Below, piece by piece: positions 37,511 to 49,078 of a DNA stretch of 64,000 nucleotides. The notes beneath the pieces were generated by a model. That model did not search any database, had not been told where the DNA came from, and was given only the letters and a program-made list of their open reading frames with translations. Positions within the stretch are counted from its first letter, which is position 1; each line of letters starts with the position of its first letter. Source of the stretch: Manihot esculenta. Lineage: Eukaryota; Streptophyta; Magnoliopsida; Malpighiales; Euphorbiaceae. Position numbers and translations under genes: made by a program. The stretch covers positions 32,911,342 to 32,975,341 of the forward strand of contig NC_035172.2 of the NCBI RefSeq assembly GCF_001659605.2. Reading direction: 5' to 3'.

Positions 37511-39040
37511 AAAGATCAAAATAATATTATTGACTGAAACATCAAAAGTTTACCCACCAAACCATCCAATGTTTGCAAATCCATCATCCGAAAGAAGTAT
37601 TGAAGTAGTATCATTTATACCGTTGCATTTTATTCAAATAATAAAAAATTATATCAAATAATTTTATGATGTGGAATGAGAAAATAAATTTTTGCAAGGG
37701 ATAAAATATCAAATGATCACATGAAAAAAGACATCAAATCTTCACAAAAAAAATGAAATGGGATGAAATTTTAAAAGAATCTCCAAAAAATTTCAAGATT
37801 TAAAAAAAAAAAAGATACATCTAATATGAATTTTTGTCCAGAAAGATAGACAAGAGGAATCAATAATATATAAGTTGGATGGAAAAGAGATGCATCCCTC
37901 TTTATAACCACATGGTTCGATCATCCAGTAGCCTACTTGCGGGCCCCGACCAAAAAATTATAGGGCTTCCATCTAGCATCCATTTGTTTAAAATATATAT
38001 ATTTGAAACAGAAAATAATTAAACGAAAATATTCTTTAATTAAAAAAGTTAGACTATGTTTAGAAAGTGACTCTCACTTTTTATTTTTAAAATTAACTTA
38101 TAAAATATTATTTGATAAAAAATTAAAAAGCTTAATTTTATAAAATATATATGTACATTAAATTAAGTGAATTTAAAATAATGACTAAATAATTAATTTT
38201 AATAATATAAAGAGTTGATCATATATTTAACAAACACTAAAATCTTTAAAAAGTTTTTAAATAGCTTTGGTGGGATATATAAAAAGGAAAAAAAAAATTC
38301 TATAATTAATTAAATATATAAGAGTGTGAAAAGAATGGAATAATGAAATTGCTAAAAATATTTATAACGATTTAATATTATTACAATAAAAAATTTTAAT
38401 TGGGTATTAAAAATTAGTTTATTTTAAATTTTTAATATTTAAATTAATTTTAAATTTTATATAAATAAAAAATTCTTAATCCTATTTCTATTTAAATGAT
38501 ATTTTAATTATATTCTAAATAAAATTTTATAAAAAATAACTGAAAAAAAATAATGTTTTTATACAATTGTTGATTTTATCAAAATTGATTTTTATATAAT
38601 TAATCTTATTTTATTTTATTCTAAATAAAATAGGAATATTCTAAAATTAAAAAAAATAATAAATTGTTGAGAAAAAATGTTATTATTTTTATTAAAGTTG
38701 TTTTCTATTTGTTTAATAAAATTATTATTTTATTTTTTTATTTTAAATCTAGTTTACATTTTAAATAGTAAGAAATACATAAATATATAAATAGATTCAG
38801 TTATTTTAAATAAAAATAGTCATTGAACTACGTAAATTTTATTTAAAAAAATTAAAAAAAATTATTTAATTTATAAAACAAATTTTTATTTATATTGAGA
38901 TGTATAAATATTTAAATTAATAATAAATTATTACTATATTTTATAAATAGAAATTATTAATTAAGTATATACGTGGAGTGCGAGGTAGACTTACCCAGAA
39001 TTATAATATATTCATTTTCTCATAGTTGAGACTTGAGCGT
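37511..39040. other. AT-rich intergenic region upstream of the dehydrogenase
   Basis: There is no recognisable ORF; composition is strongly AT-rich from 37980 on. The proximal part should contain the promoter of the dehydrogenase. Confidence 0.5.
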
Positions 39041-39050
39041 ATATAAATAC
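39040..39050 (+). promoter_or_regulatory. TATA box of the dehydrogenase gene
   Basis: TATATAAATA lies about 62-70 bases upstream of the ATG at 39111. A start of transcription near 39070-39080 would leave a short leader of about 30-40 bases. Confidence 0.6.
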
Positions 39051-39110
39051 GCGTAGGCCTGCAAGAAGGAGACTTCTACAAAGGAAAGCTTAAATCTGCA
39101 TTTGTGGGAA

Positions 39111-40887
39111 ATGGGGTCTTCAGAGAAACAACACCCACAGTCTCAGGAGTGCTTTGGATGGGCAGCTAGAGACTCTTCTGGAGTTCTTTCTCCATTCAAA
39201 TTCTCAAGAAGGTTTTCTTTGCTTAATTTTCATTTCATTTATTATTTTCTTCATGTATAAAGATTATCAATATAATTAAACCTTGAACGTTTTGGTTCAA
39301 AGGGCGATCGCAGAAAAAGATGTGAAGATTAAGATTCTGTACTGCGGCATCTGCCATAGCGATCTGCACTGTGTCAAGAATGATTGGGGAGGGTCTATCT
39401 ACCCTTTCTTGCCTGGGTGAGCTCTCTGTTCTATCTCTTAAATTTATTGAAAATGACACTTGTGGACAATAATTAATATAGAGATAGATTTCTTTCAAAC
39501 TCAAAAATGAAGGGTAGATCGGTAATTTTTGTGGTTCTGATTTTGTCATAAGGCAAATCATACCATACAAAGACCCAACTGTCACATGGTGCATGTTGTG
39601 GTGGAACTACAACTAATTTATCATTTTAAATTAAACCTTCAAAATTAAAGAAATTAGAAAAAAAAAAAATTCTTTAGAGAGGTTAATTTAAAAAAAAAAT
39701 TAAAAAATTATTGATTGTCGAAATAAAGTGTCTGAATCAGAAAGAAACAGCCAAGAAATTTAATTTAATTTAATTTAATTTGTTTATATTATTCATGCAT
39801 GTACAGTCATGAGATTGTGGGCATAGCAACAGAGGTGGGATCCAAAGTCGAGAAATTCAAAGCAGGAGACAAAGTGGGGGTGGGGTGCTTGGTTGGATCT
39901 TGTGGCTCTTGCAATGACTGCACTAATAATCTTGAGAATTATTGCCCAAAAATCATACCAACTTACAATGGTGTTGACCGAGATGGAACCATTACTTACG
40001 GAGGATATTCCGACTTCATTATCGTCGACCAACACTTCGTCTTCCGGTACCCGGAAAACTTCCCTCTTGATGCTGGGGCACCACTTTTCTGTGCTGGTAT
40101 TACAGTTTATAGCCCTTTAAAGTACTACGCTCTTGATCAACCTGGCATGAAGTTGGGCGTGGTTGGACTTGGTGGCCTCGGCCATATTGCTGTCAAATTT
40201 GCCAAAGCTATGGGGCTTGAAGTGACTGTGATTAGTACATCACCAAATAAAAAGGAGGAAGCCATTGAACATCTCGGTGCTGATGCATTCTTGCTTAGCA
40301 ATGATGAGAATGCAATGAAGGTTAGAAAACTTCAGAAAGAAAATTTGCTTGCATGCATGAATCGTCGATTTTTTTTTTCATGTACTTATAATAATTTAAA
40401 CATAATCTGGTGTCTTTGATTAGGCTGCTACGGGCACATTGGATGGTATTATTGACACAGTCTCAGCATTTCATGCTCTGTTGCCTTTAATTGGTTTATT
40501 AAATTCCCATGGGAAACTTGTTTTGTTGGGCTTACCTAACAAGCCTCTGGAGCTACCAGTTTTCCCTTTGCTCATGGGTAAGCAAGCTGACATTAATTCT
40601 CTATCCGCAATGTGTATGATAAAATTACAGTGAGAGCTTCACATTTTGTAGTTCTAAGATTGATTTTGTGGACGTATGCAGGGAGAAAGATGGTGGCTGG
40701 TAGTATTATAGGAGGAATAAAGGAGACTCAAGAGATGATTGATTTTGCTGCGAAGCACAACATAACTGCAGATGTAGAGGTTGTCCCGATTGACTATGTG
40801 AACAAAGCAATGGAGAGACTTGCCCGTGCCGATGTTAAATATCGGTTTGTGATTGATATTGCAAACACATTGGCTGCTGGGGTTTGA
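39111..40887 (+). CDS. Cinnamyl alcohol dehydrogenase family protein (zinc-dependent, NADP-type)
   Basis: Five exons join in frame: 39111-39211, 39303-39416, 39807-40320, 40424-40577 and 40682-40887, giving 362 aa, a normal length. The enzyme family interconverts alcohols and aldehydes such as cinnamyl derivatives; relatives act as 8-hydroxygeraniol or so-called mannitol dehydrogenases, so the substrate is open. Catalytic zinc ligands are Cys51 (CGICHSD), His73-Glu74 (PGHE, split by intron 2) and Cys167 (LFCAG). Structural zinc cysteines are 104, 107, 110 and 118 ([15 protein letters not shown]). The cofactor loop is GLGGLGH (192-198), followed by a Ser-rich [12 protein letters not shown] that fits NADP preference. 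All key residues are present. YPFLPGHE replaces the more usual YPVVPGHE next to the zinc site. The product is probably cytosolic, as there is no targeting signal. Confidence 0.92.
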
Positions 40888-42046
40888 TCTTCATAAGAAG
40901 ATTTGATGTTCTCTCTAATTTAATGGATGTGTAGGATTCATGGATTAAAGCCTACTATAATAAAATCGTTATACATATAATAATTATTGAATAAAATATT
41001 TATTTTACTCTATATTATTCTTAATTCCAATTAACTCAACTAGAATGAGTGTCTAAAATTCTATAAGAGACATATCACCTGTATTCCTAACCAATATAAA
41101 ATTTAATATACCTTTCACGTACAAAACTAAATTAGGAATATGGAATTTAATATATCCTTCGCACACAAAACTAAACTAAGTATAAAATATTTATAGAAAA
41201 TTCAATATTAAATGGAAAACTCTAATATTATGTTAAATTTGAGTTAAATCTAATTAATATTAGATAAAAAAATAAACATCTAAAATTCTTATAAAATATA
41301 AAATTTTTATAGAATACATTAATCCTATTTAAAATCAATGTGAAATTTAACATTCGGTTGTCTGAAGCCTAACAGGCATCATCATCAATTGTGAAGGGAC
41401 AACTTCACTGTCACAACCATGCAAAGGACCTAATGACAGTCATTTCCATCCGTAAGGAGACCCACAACTGCAATAATGCAAGATCATGGTGAGGAAAGCT
41501 TGCCCCTTCGCAATGCACACACTTTACCATTTTCGAAAGCTCCTCAGCTGAGTTCATGAGTTCACCGCTTTAACCACATGATTGTCTCTTCGGTCCCCAA
41601 TACTTGTTGATTCTGATCTTCCCTATTCGATTTTCGTTTGTCAATTATGCAGGACTCTTTGGATTCTGTTTATAAAGAAGTTTTATAATTTGTTGGAATT
41701 TTTTTATTTGCAAACAAATTGAAATTATGTGATTGTTGGACTTTGCGCAATTTCTTGAAATTATTGTGAAATTATATAATTCATAGAGATTCTACTCCTA
41801 TATTATAAATTCAAAATTTAGCTTTTAACCCTCCCGTTTGTAATTGAAAAATAATTTTCGTGGAAAATGTTTTTTTTTTAAATATTTTTTATAAAAAATA
41901 TTTTCCAATGATATAATTTATTTTTTATTATTTAATTTTAATTTAAAAAATTATTGATAAATTTATATATATAAATCTTAATAAGGGTATCAAAATATGA
42001 AAAATAACTCTCTTGGGAAAGTAATTTTTTTCTTAAAATGACTTAT
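40888..42046. other. Intergenic region downstream of the dehydrogenase
   Basis: The 3' flank of the dehydrogenase is followed by AT-rich DNA. A segment at 41340-41600 of more balanced composition has no ORF I can assign. Sequence at 41860-42046 resembles the AT-rich interior of the MITE in the lyase intron (AAAATGACTTAT-type), weakly. Confidence 0.45.
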
Positions 42047-42598
42047 TGATATTGGAGAGATTAGATTGATGACGTGGTTGGAAAAGAGTTGCGCTGTGAT
42101 TGGCTTCGACCTGTAAAGAAGAGAACGTGAGGTGGTGGGTATCCACGATAGCCACTTTGACGCTCAAGTCAGTATGCTGAAAAATAGAGAAAATGCAATG
42201 AATTGCTTAAAGTTTTTGTATGAGAAAATAGCATACTTTTATTTCTGTGATTCTTCTCTTTTTATACTATAAGAAAGTGGAGATAAATATGACATTTTTT
42301 GATAATCCGACAATAATGTGGCCGATTGTTTTATAAGTGACATCTTTGGCTAATAGATTGGTAATCCAGCAATTACAAGCGTAATGGGATACGCGGGGTT
42401 GTGCTTGATAACGGTAACTTCGTGCCGAGACTTGCTCTGTCAAGTGAAGGGTGGGTCTTTGAGGATGAACTGGGTGTTAAAGTGTCTGGGTCTTTTCTCG
42501 GACTGGACTACATTTCCTACTTATCAGATTCTTGCCACGTGGTCCTGTCTTGTAGTGACAGCTCATAACTTACTTTAGACGATTGTCATGTAGCATCA
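42047..42598 (-). repeat. 3' LTR of the Tat-like element (552 bp)
   Basis: On the plus strand it runs TGATATTGGAGAGATTAGAT to GTAGCATCA. It is collinear with the right LTR at 49079-49729, including TTGATGACGTGGTT and GACGCTCAAGTCAGTATGCT, with frequent substitutions that indicate an old insertion. Confidence 0.75.
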
Positions 42599-42779
42599 GA
42601 GGTCCTACTGCTAGTCTTTGATTCTTCAGATTTGAAAGAGATATTTGTTCTTAAGGTTTAGGGCACGTGACCTCCTGAGATTGATTTTTTGCTACTCACG
42701 CCATTTTGCCTATCTAGCCCCTCAATGATGACTGCTCTGCTTATCGTGCCGTATTTAAAACCTACTGTCAAAACTATCT

Positions 42780-42787
42780 TATAAAAG
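42780..42787 (+). promoter_or_regulatory. TATA-like box ahead of the antisense ORF
   Basis: TATAAAAG lies 47-54 bases before the ATG at 42834. A second TATTTAAAA lies near 42752. The position would suit a promoter for the antisense ORF, independent of the LTR. This is inference only. Confidence 0.35.
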
Positions 42788-43321
42788 CCCTTTTTCTTCT
42801 CTAAATACTATTTTTGCTATCTCTTAGGATCCTTTGCATTCAGAAAAACTTGTTCGCGACTTCTTTTCTACTTATACTCCTTATGGTAATTTCTGTTTCC
42901 TTTTGCTCTTCAATATGAACAAGAATGCTTCTTCTTCTCTTTCCGCTAACGAGGGTTCTACCTCTAGCTCCTCCTCCGATGGCCCCATCCGTGTCCTACC
43001 CCTTATCATTCTATTGAGGGAGGTTCTGGAGAGCGAAGGTGGCTTGATTAGTGATACCACGTCCATCCTCTCAGAGCATGACGTAGACCATCTCTATAAT
43101 ACCTACCAAATTCCTCGAGAGGCTTTTTGTATCTTTGCTCCTTCTCTATGCATCCGTGTGATTGACTTGATTCCAGTTGAGGATACTATTATGGTCTTTG
43201 AGGGACAATTGAAGGTGGGTCTCTCATTCCCTATGGAACCAGTTTTTGTGGATATCCTTCGGTTTCATAAGCTTTCGATTACTCATTTGTATCCTAATAA
43301 CTGGAGAATCCTAGTGGCTTT

Positions 43322-44802
43322 TGTTAGATAACCCAGAGATTTACTGCAACCCAAACACGCAGCGGAAAAATTAAAAATCTCTATTTTACTTCTCAGGATT
43401 TGTGTGCTTCGTTTATTTCAAAAAGAATGATACGAAACTAACCTGTTAGACTCAACGAGAAGATACTATTGCGGACTGATGGTGCTGCTTTTTCAACGAA
43501 CACCCTCTATGGTATCCACACAAACGTCTTCTACCATTCTAGAGTGCTAGCTCTCTCAAGATGGATAAACTATGTGCTCCCGAACTCAAAAATGAATTCT
43601 CAAAAATCATTCCTTCCACTTCGCAGAAGCGGTTTTTATTCGTTTTTAGTCTTTTGTTTTCCCACCACTCTTTTTGTGAAAGAGTTGTGTTCAAAAACCT
43701 ACTATCACAATCTCGCAGATACTCAAATATCTTATGTGATAGAGTTGTGTTTATAACCAACTATCACAATCTCGCAGATACTCAAATATCTTATGTGATA
43801 GAGTCTCTTATCTGTAATAGTTACAGATAGACTGCAGATCCTTTTAAATATTATTATCTTATAATAATAAATAATAAATATTAATAATAATAACACTTTA
43901 TTATTATTAATTATATTAATGGGCTTTTAGCCCATTAATATGATATAGCACATCAACAACGTTCTTTTGTGTGTGACCCAATAGGCTCACATAAATTGGC
44001 AATAGGCCCAGTCCCACAAGGCCTATAAATCATAAGCGGCCTCTAGCAAGACATTATGACTACCCAATTAATATGAGGATTGATAGTCCGATAAAGCCTA
44101 ATAAATAGAACATGTATTAATCCCTTTGTCACGCGATATCTATTTTCAACATAAGTCATGGTCAATATCAAATTTATAATATTCAAACTTATGATTTCTC
44201 GATCTCTAATTAGACTGATAAATTCAAATGATATTGATCACATTATCAATTCATTTGAGCACGGCCATGCATTTCACAGTCTCACTTATCGAGGGGCCCA
44301 GAAGATATCTCTCTCAAAGAGAGGGACAAATTCTATATTGATTGTTCAATATCCTCTACATAATTTCTGTTATGCTCAATCATAACCTTTATGATTGTCC
44401 GATTAAAGACAATGTTTGGTTATGTCAAAACATAACAGTCCTTATGTTGGAAACTATGACAATCTCAAGTCAAAGGATTAAGATATAACTACTTTGAAAT
44501 TTACTTATGATAATAACTAATGTAGTGATCTCAGTGCGAGTCCATCCAATACTTTATTCTCTAACAAGTATCTATGATTATTGAATTATATCATTATATA
44601 CATAATCATCTCATGATTATCAATCAATAACCATACTAGTTATATTTTATTATTATCAATATAATAATAAGTAACCAGGGATGTTAATCATTATTATATA
44701 ACATGAAAATAAATAATAATGATAGTAAAAACCTCTTTTATTAATAACCAAAACGACATACAAAAAGGTCCAAAATAATAGCTTAGGGCAAATACACTAA
44801 CA
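43322..44802. mobile_element. Solo LTR, 1,481 bp, with target-site duplication
   Basis: The insert begins TGTTAG and ends CTAACA, perfect inverted tips. It is flanked by GCTTT (43317-43321) and ACTTT (44803-44807), a 5-bp target-site duplication with one substitution. Removing the insert and one repeat restores the host ORF frame. There is no internal coding sequence, so it is a product of LTR-LTR recombination. A 60-bp tandem duplication lies inside at 43681-43800. The lineage and orientation are not determined. Confidence 0.85.
43681..43800. repeat. 60-bp tandem duplication inside the solo LTR
   Basis: AGAGTTGTGT followed by ACTATCACAATCTCGCAGAT and ACTCAAATATCTTATGTGAT occurs at 43681 and 43741. 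The second half is identical between units, so the duplication is younger than the surrounding LTR divergence suggests. Confidence 0.85.
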
Positions 44803-46599
44803 ACTTTCTGGTTCGTCTACCTTAATAATCACATTAAATCGAGAGTAGCACTTTTCTTCCACCTGTACCAATTGGGTACTCGCAAAAACGAAGAGTTTTA
44901 GTACTTTAACGAGCGAAAACACCTGACCATATTCGATCAAATACCTTCCTCCTTGAAGCGGTGGAAAACTAAATTTTTTGTCCTTCATAACCAGATGCCA
45001 GGGGTTTTGGGTGCTTTTAAACAAGCTGGCAGTTCTGGGTGGAATTGAGGAAGGATGGGGTCTGTCCGAGGAGGGATGAGAACGAGGCTTTAGCCTTTCT
45101 CTTAACGATGACTAAATCCCTAAAGAAAATGGACATCACACAAGCAGTGAGGAACGCCATTTTATCTTGGCAGAGCCATCTGCAAGCAAGCTAAACTTGG
45201 GATCCTCACCCGCCAAGCCTTTCTAGCCTCGAGAAACACCTTCCTGGTTAGAGATGATGGTACTCTTTCTTTCTGTCTTCTTTTAGGTTTCGGACTGTCT
45301 TTCTTACTTACTTTGCTTTTTTTTGTAGATATGACAGGGTTTAGAAGAAAATTTGTTGAAGCAACGCTTGCTGCCTGCAAAGACAAGACTATTGCCGAGG
45401 CTACTGGTCCCTCTACTAAGCGCTCTCGGCCCGCGAAAGAAGTGATCATGCTTCCTCCTCAACCTGGCCCAACCTGCAGCAGAAGAGTCCGTCCGCTTAT
45501 AGCCTGAGTCTTCTTCCTTAGGCACTTCTGCTTCTGCCATAGCTTTTGAGCATCCTGCTACTGTTCCCACTCCATCTGAATTCGCCCCTACAAGCGTAGG
45601 GATTGTGTTCTCATAGACTTCGAGCATCTAGTGCCTGGCATTGGCGCTAGACCAAGCACACTCACTTTTTAAGGATCCTACCCTTGGCCTCCTATTAATC
45701 AAAAGTGCCTTGAGACCCGCAGATCGCTTCCACTTGAAGGAGCTCGAGATAGACAAGCTTTTTAATTATTTCATGCACTCTTCCCTAGAGAGTGCCTATG
45801 CACTTATGTGGCCAAGGAGCACTACAAAACACTTAGGCGAGAGTTTGACACTCAGGAGATGGACAGAAGGCTTTTGGTGGAAGAGTCTTCGAGGTTGAAG
45901 GCTAGGGTTGATGAAGTTGAGGGAACCACGAAGGAGACCCTGGATTCAATGGATAAGCTCCAGGCTGAGCTTAATAAGGCCAATGCTTCCAAGCTGGTTG
46001 TTCAAAATTAGGTAAAATCTACCAAGGATCAGGTGGCCCTGTTGCATCGCCAAGTCCTGGAGGTACAAGCTCAAGTTGAGGCGGCCTGAGCTGCTTCTAC
46101 CAGGGTTGTTGAGCTTGAGGCAGAACTGCAGAAGACGGTGGCCTAAGGTAGGGAGATGTTCGTACAATGCCAAGACTCAGTAAAGAAGGAGCTGGTGAAA
46201 TGGTTTTTTCTGAAGATTTTTCTTGAATAGACAACATCTTCCTTAAGGAGGAGGAGGATGAGATTGAAGAGGGGGATGGACGAGCTAAGGACAGCCCCAA
46301 CGACCGGGTCACTATAAACAATGTAATAGATGTAGAAAATACCGATGTAATAGAGCTTCGAGCGGAGGAAGTTGAAGACATCCCTCCTCCTATGTAATTT
46401 TTTATGACTAATAAAAATATTTTCTCATATATTGTCATTATCTTCACTGAGTGTCTTTATGCCCTATGCTCGTTCACAGTCCTCATTCAAGACTTTAAAT
46501 AAATTTCTTTTAAATAATGACTAAGGATTAACACCCGTCTAACATAGTAGTAATAAATAGCTTAAAAATCTTAGAACAATGGAGATAACACCTAAATAT

Positions 46600-47320
46600 A
46601 TAGTCTAGCGTATGCCTGCATCGGGTCTGAACACCCGTACTATGGCTTAGGTCTCAAATGTCTCAAAAGTCTTATGGGGAGCTATCACCCGATAATTGAA
46701 TTTGGCGAAACCTACCTCGTAGTTTGGCACAAAGCCTCGAATAGTGGGGCCTTTATCGGTTCTTTTGGCCTGGCTTATACCCGCCATATGGCCTTGGGCA
46801 TGCCTTAGGATTTCTTATAGGGGATTAACACCTGGTGAGACTCTTCCTATGGTCCCTTATGATCACTTTTGATTAGTGGGACCTACGCCCAGACCGTAGT
46901 CTTGACGGAACCCGCCTTGCGACTGGCCCGCCTTGTGTCCTTATTTAGTGGGACCAATGCCTGAGTCATCTGGAGAAACTCGCCTTGTGACCTGGCCTGA
47001 CAGAACCCACCTTGTAGTCTTGTTTAGTTGGGACCAATGCCCGGATGGTCTGGCAGAACACGCCTTATGGCTTTGTTTAGTGGGACCTACACCTGGATGG
47101 TCTGGTGGAACCTGCTTTGCGACCTGGCCTGATGGAACCCACCTTGTGGCCTTGTTTAGTGGCACCAGCTCCCGAATGGTTTGGCTAAACCCGCCTTGTG
47201 ATCTGGCCTGGCGGAATCCACCTTGTGGCCTTGCTTAGTGAGATCAATGCCTGAATGGTCTGGCAAAACTCGCCTTGTGACCTGCCTTGGCAAAATCCGC
47301 CTTGCGGCCTCTTCTAGTCT
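46600..47320. repeat. Tandem array, about 80-bp unit, in the Tat-like element
   Basis: Units begin GGGACCAATGCC-like at 46951, 47031, 47083, 47161 and 47241. One unit is about 27 bases short. Each contains TGGTCTGG...CTCGCCTTGTGACCTGGCC and ends CTTGTGGCCTTGTTTAGTG. More diverged related sequence extends left to about 46610. ORFs on both strands are artefacts. Confidence 0.8.
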
Positions 47321-47639
47321 CCTTAATATCTTTTCCTTTTCAAGGAAGGCAATCCTATCATTCTTTATTACTGAAGAATACAACACATGAAAATACCTCG
47401 TTAACTTTATTATTGAAAGAATTTCCCTATGTTACAAATATACTGGGAGTGGGGAATCACTTGACTCTCCAACTTGGCAAGCTTATAAAATTTCTGGGTG
47501 AATAACCTCTGAGATTTTTAAAAGATCTTTTGAACTTATCGGTCTGACAAAGATATCTGTAGTCTGCTTACTTTCCCTGATCTTTCCTAGGTCATTCCAT
47601 TATTATATGTATGACCCCTACAGGCTCACGATCAAGGGT

Positions 47640-49034
47640 GGTTTTGAGAGATGTTTTCTCAGGCTCAAGTCTCCTCTCTTCCCTACCCTTCCTAGTGAGT
47701 TTTTGAAGGGTTTTCTCCCTTATCAATCTCTTAATCTCATCCTTTAGTTTCTATCATTCTTCTGTCATATGACCATGATCTTCGTAGAAGCGGCAATACT
47801 TTATCCTATCTCGTTTCTTTGCTTTCTCGAGGTTGAGCTTGGACGGCCACCTGATTTCTTTATCATTTTTCCTGATTTACATCAAAATACAAGTCCGTGA
47901 ATTATACAACGAAGTGTAATTCTTATACTTACTTTGATCATCCCTCCTTCGGGAAATGGGATAACTTATGTGATCTCCTTCATGTTCTTGCCTCTCGGGC
48001 TTTTGACTTTGCTTTTGATTTGCCTTCTTTTCCTCTTTTAATGTTTGGACTTCATCATCCAATCTAATATACTTTTGAGCTTTATCTATCAACTGTTGAT
48101 ACGTTGCAGCTGGATTTTTAATTAAGGAATCCATGAATTTGACGTTGTGAGCTTCTTTCTTTAATGCTTCACACGCTATCTCGTGATTGAACTCTTCCAC
48201 CTGTATAGCTTCAATATTGAATTGTGAGATAAAACTCCTTAAAAACTCACTCTCTGTTTGGCGAAATTTTCGCAAGTTAGAGGAAAGTTTTTTAGGAGGT
48301 ATGTAAATTTGGATTTAAATAACGAGACAAACTATGTAAAGTTTTATTTTAAACTTGAGCTTAGATGTTCGTACCATTTCTAAGTCAGACCTATGAGTGT
48401 TGATGGAAACACTCGACACGAAGTCGTTGACATCCTGAAACTGCATGGTCGTTCTAAAGATTGCTAAATGGCTTCTAAGATCTGTTGTTTCGTCATACTT
48501 GTTCAAACTAGGTAGTTTGAACTTGATTGAAAAGGTTTCTGCTAAAATTTATTCCGAAAGAAGCGAGGCACCATCTAGGCTGAAATCTTCCTCTTGTTTC
48601 TTTTGGTAACTTTGCACATCTTGTACTAATTTCCAATTGATGCCTTTTGGAGTTTCGTCTGATTCATCTTCGTACTCGGCCTTTCCTTTAGGCCACCTTT
48701 CATTTGCTTCTGTTCGAGCCTTTAGGGTGTCTACAGAAACTTCCTCCCTTCTTCTGAGAGCCATGTTTGATGCCTCCTCCTGAGCCTTATAGTGCCTGAG
48801 AGTAGTCTACAGCCTTTGAATGTATTAGAGTATATGTTCATTGTTTAAATTATTGAGGTCTACTTCATTAATCATAGGGGGCATGTTTTGTCTATTGTCA
48901 GGAGCGGAAGAAGCGATGACTCCTTCATTGGTAGCAAAATTAGTAGCGGCTCGCGAACTACCGGTCATTTGGAGAGTGAAAAGAGAGAGATATTTCTCTT
49001 CGAGAGAATGAGTAGGAGACCGAACATAATCCAA
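47640..49034 (-). pseudogene. Gag of the Tat-like element, broken
   Basis: The minus strand reads from an N-terminal region (49034-48825) through MALRRREEVSVDTLKARTEA (48764), FKLPSLNKYDETTDLRSHL and FRTTMQFQDVNDF (about 48500) to the Gag core FRQTESEFLRSFISQFNIEA with VKFMDSLIKNPAATYQQLID (48275-48100). It ends with the Tat-type motif CRFYEDHGHMTEE near 47770. Stops and frame changes interrupt it at least four times. The homologous Gag at 34875-37161 is a relative, not an identical copy. No protease follows; the tandem array begins instead. Confidence 0.75.
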
Positions 49035-49078
49035 ATGAATAGAGAAGATTCAAAGAATTTTCCGGCAATGAAACCAAA

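Larger units (their letters stand above)
42834..46400 (+). pseudogene. Antisense ORF of the Tat-like element, Transposase_28 domain, split by a solo LTR
   Basis: The first part (42834-43321) carries the 'putative gypsy type transposon' domain: LSEHDVDHLYNTYQIPREAF, then GLSFPMEPVFVDILRFHKLS and LYPNNWRILVAF. The start may be ATG 42834 or ATG 42915. A solo LTR interrupts the ORF, and the same frame resumes right after it at 44808 (WFVYLNNHIKSRVALFFHLY). Further on the reading is broken by stops and frameshifts. It includes a Ser/Pro-rich region (about 45300-45600) and a coiled-coil region (SSRLKARVDEVEGTTKETLD; DKLQAELNKANASKLVVQN, 45808-46011). The C-terminus is acidic, near 46240-46400. The function of this protein class is unknown; it is no transposase in the catalytic sense. 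Confidence 0.75.

Noticed and set aside
46933..47386. Overlapping ORFs on both strands with repeated Trp/Pro/Gly motifs
   Set aside because: They are translations of the 80-bp tandem array; the amino-acid repeats follow the DNA period.
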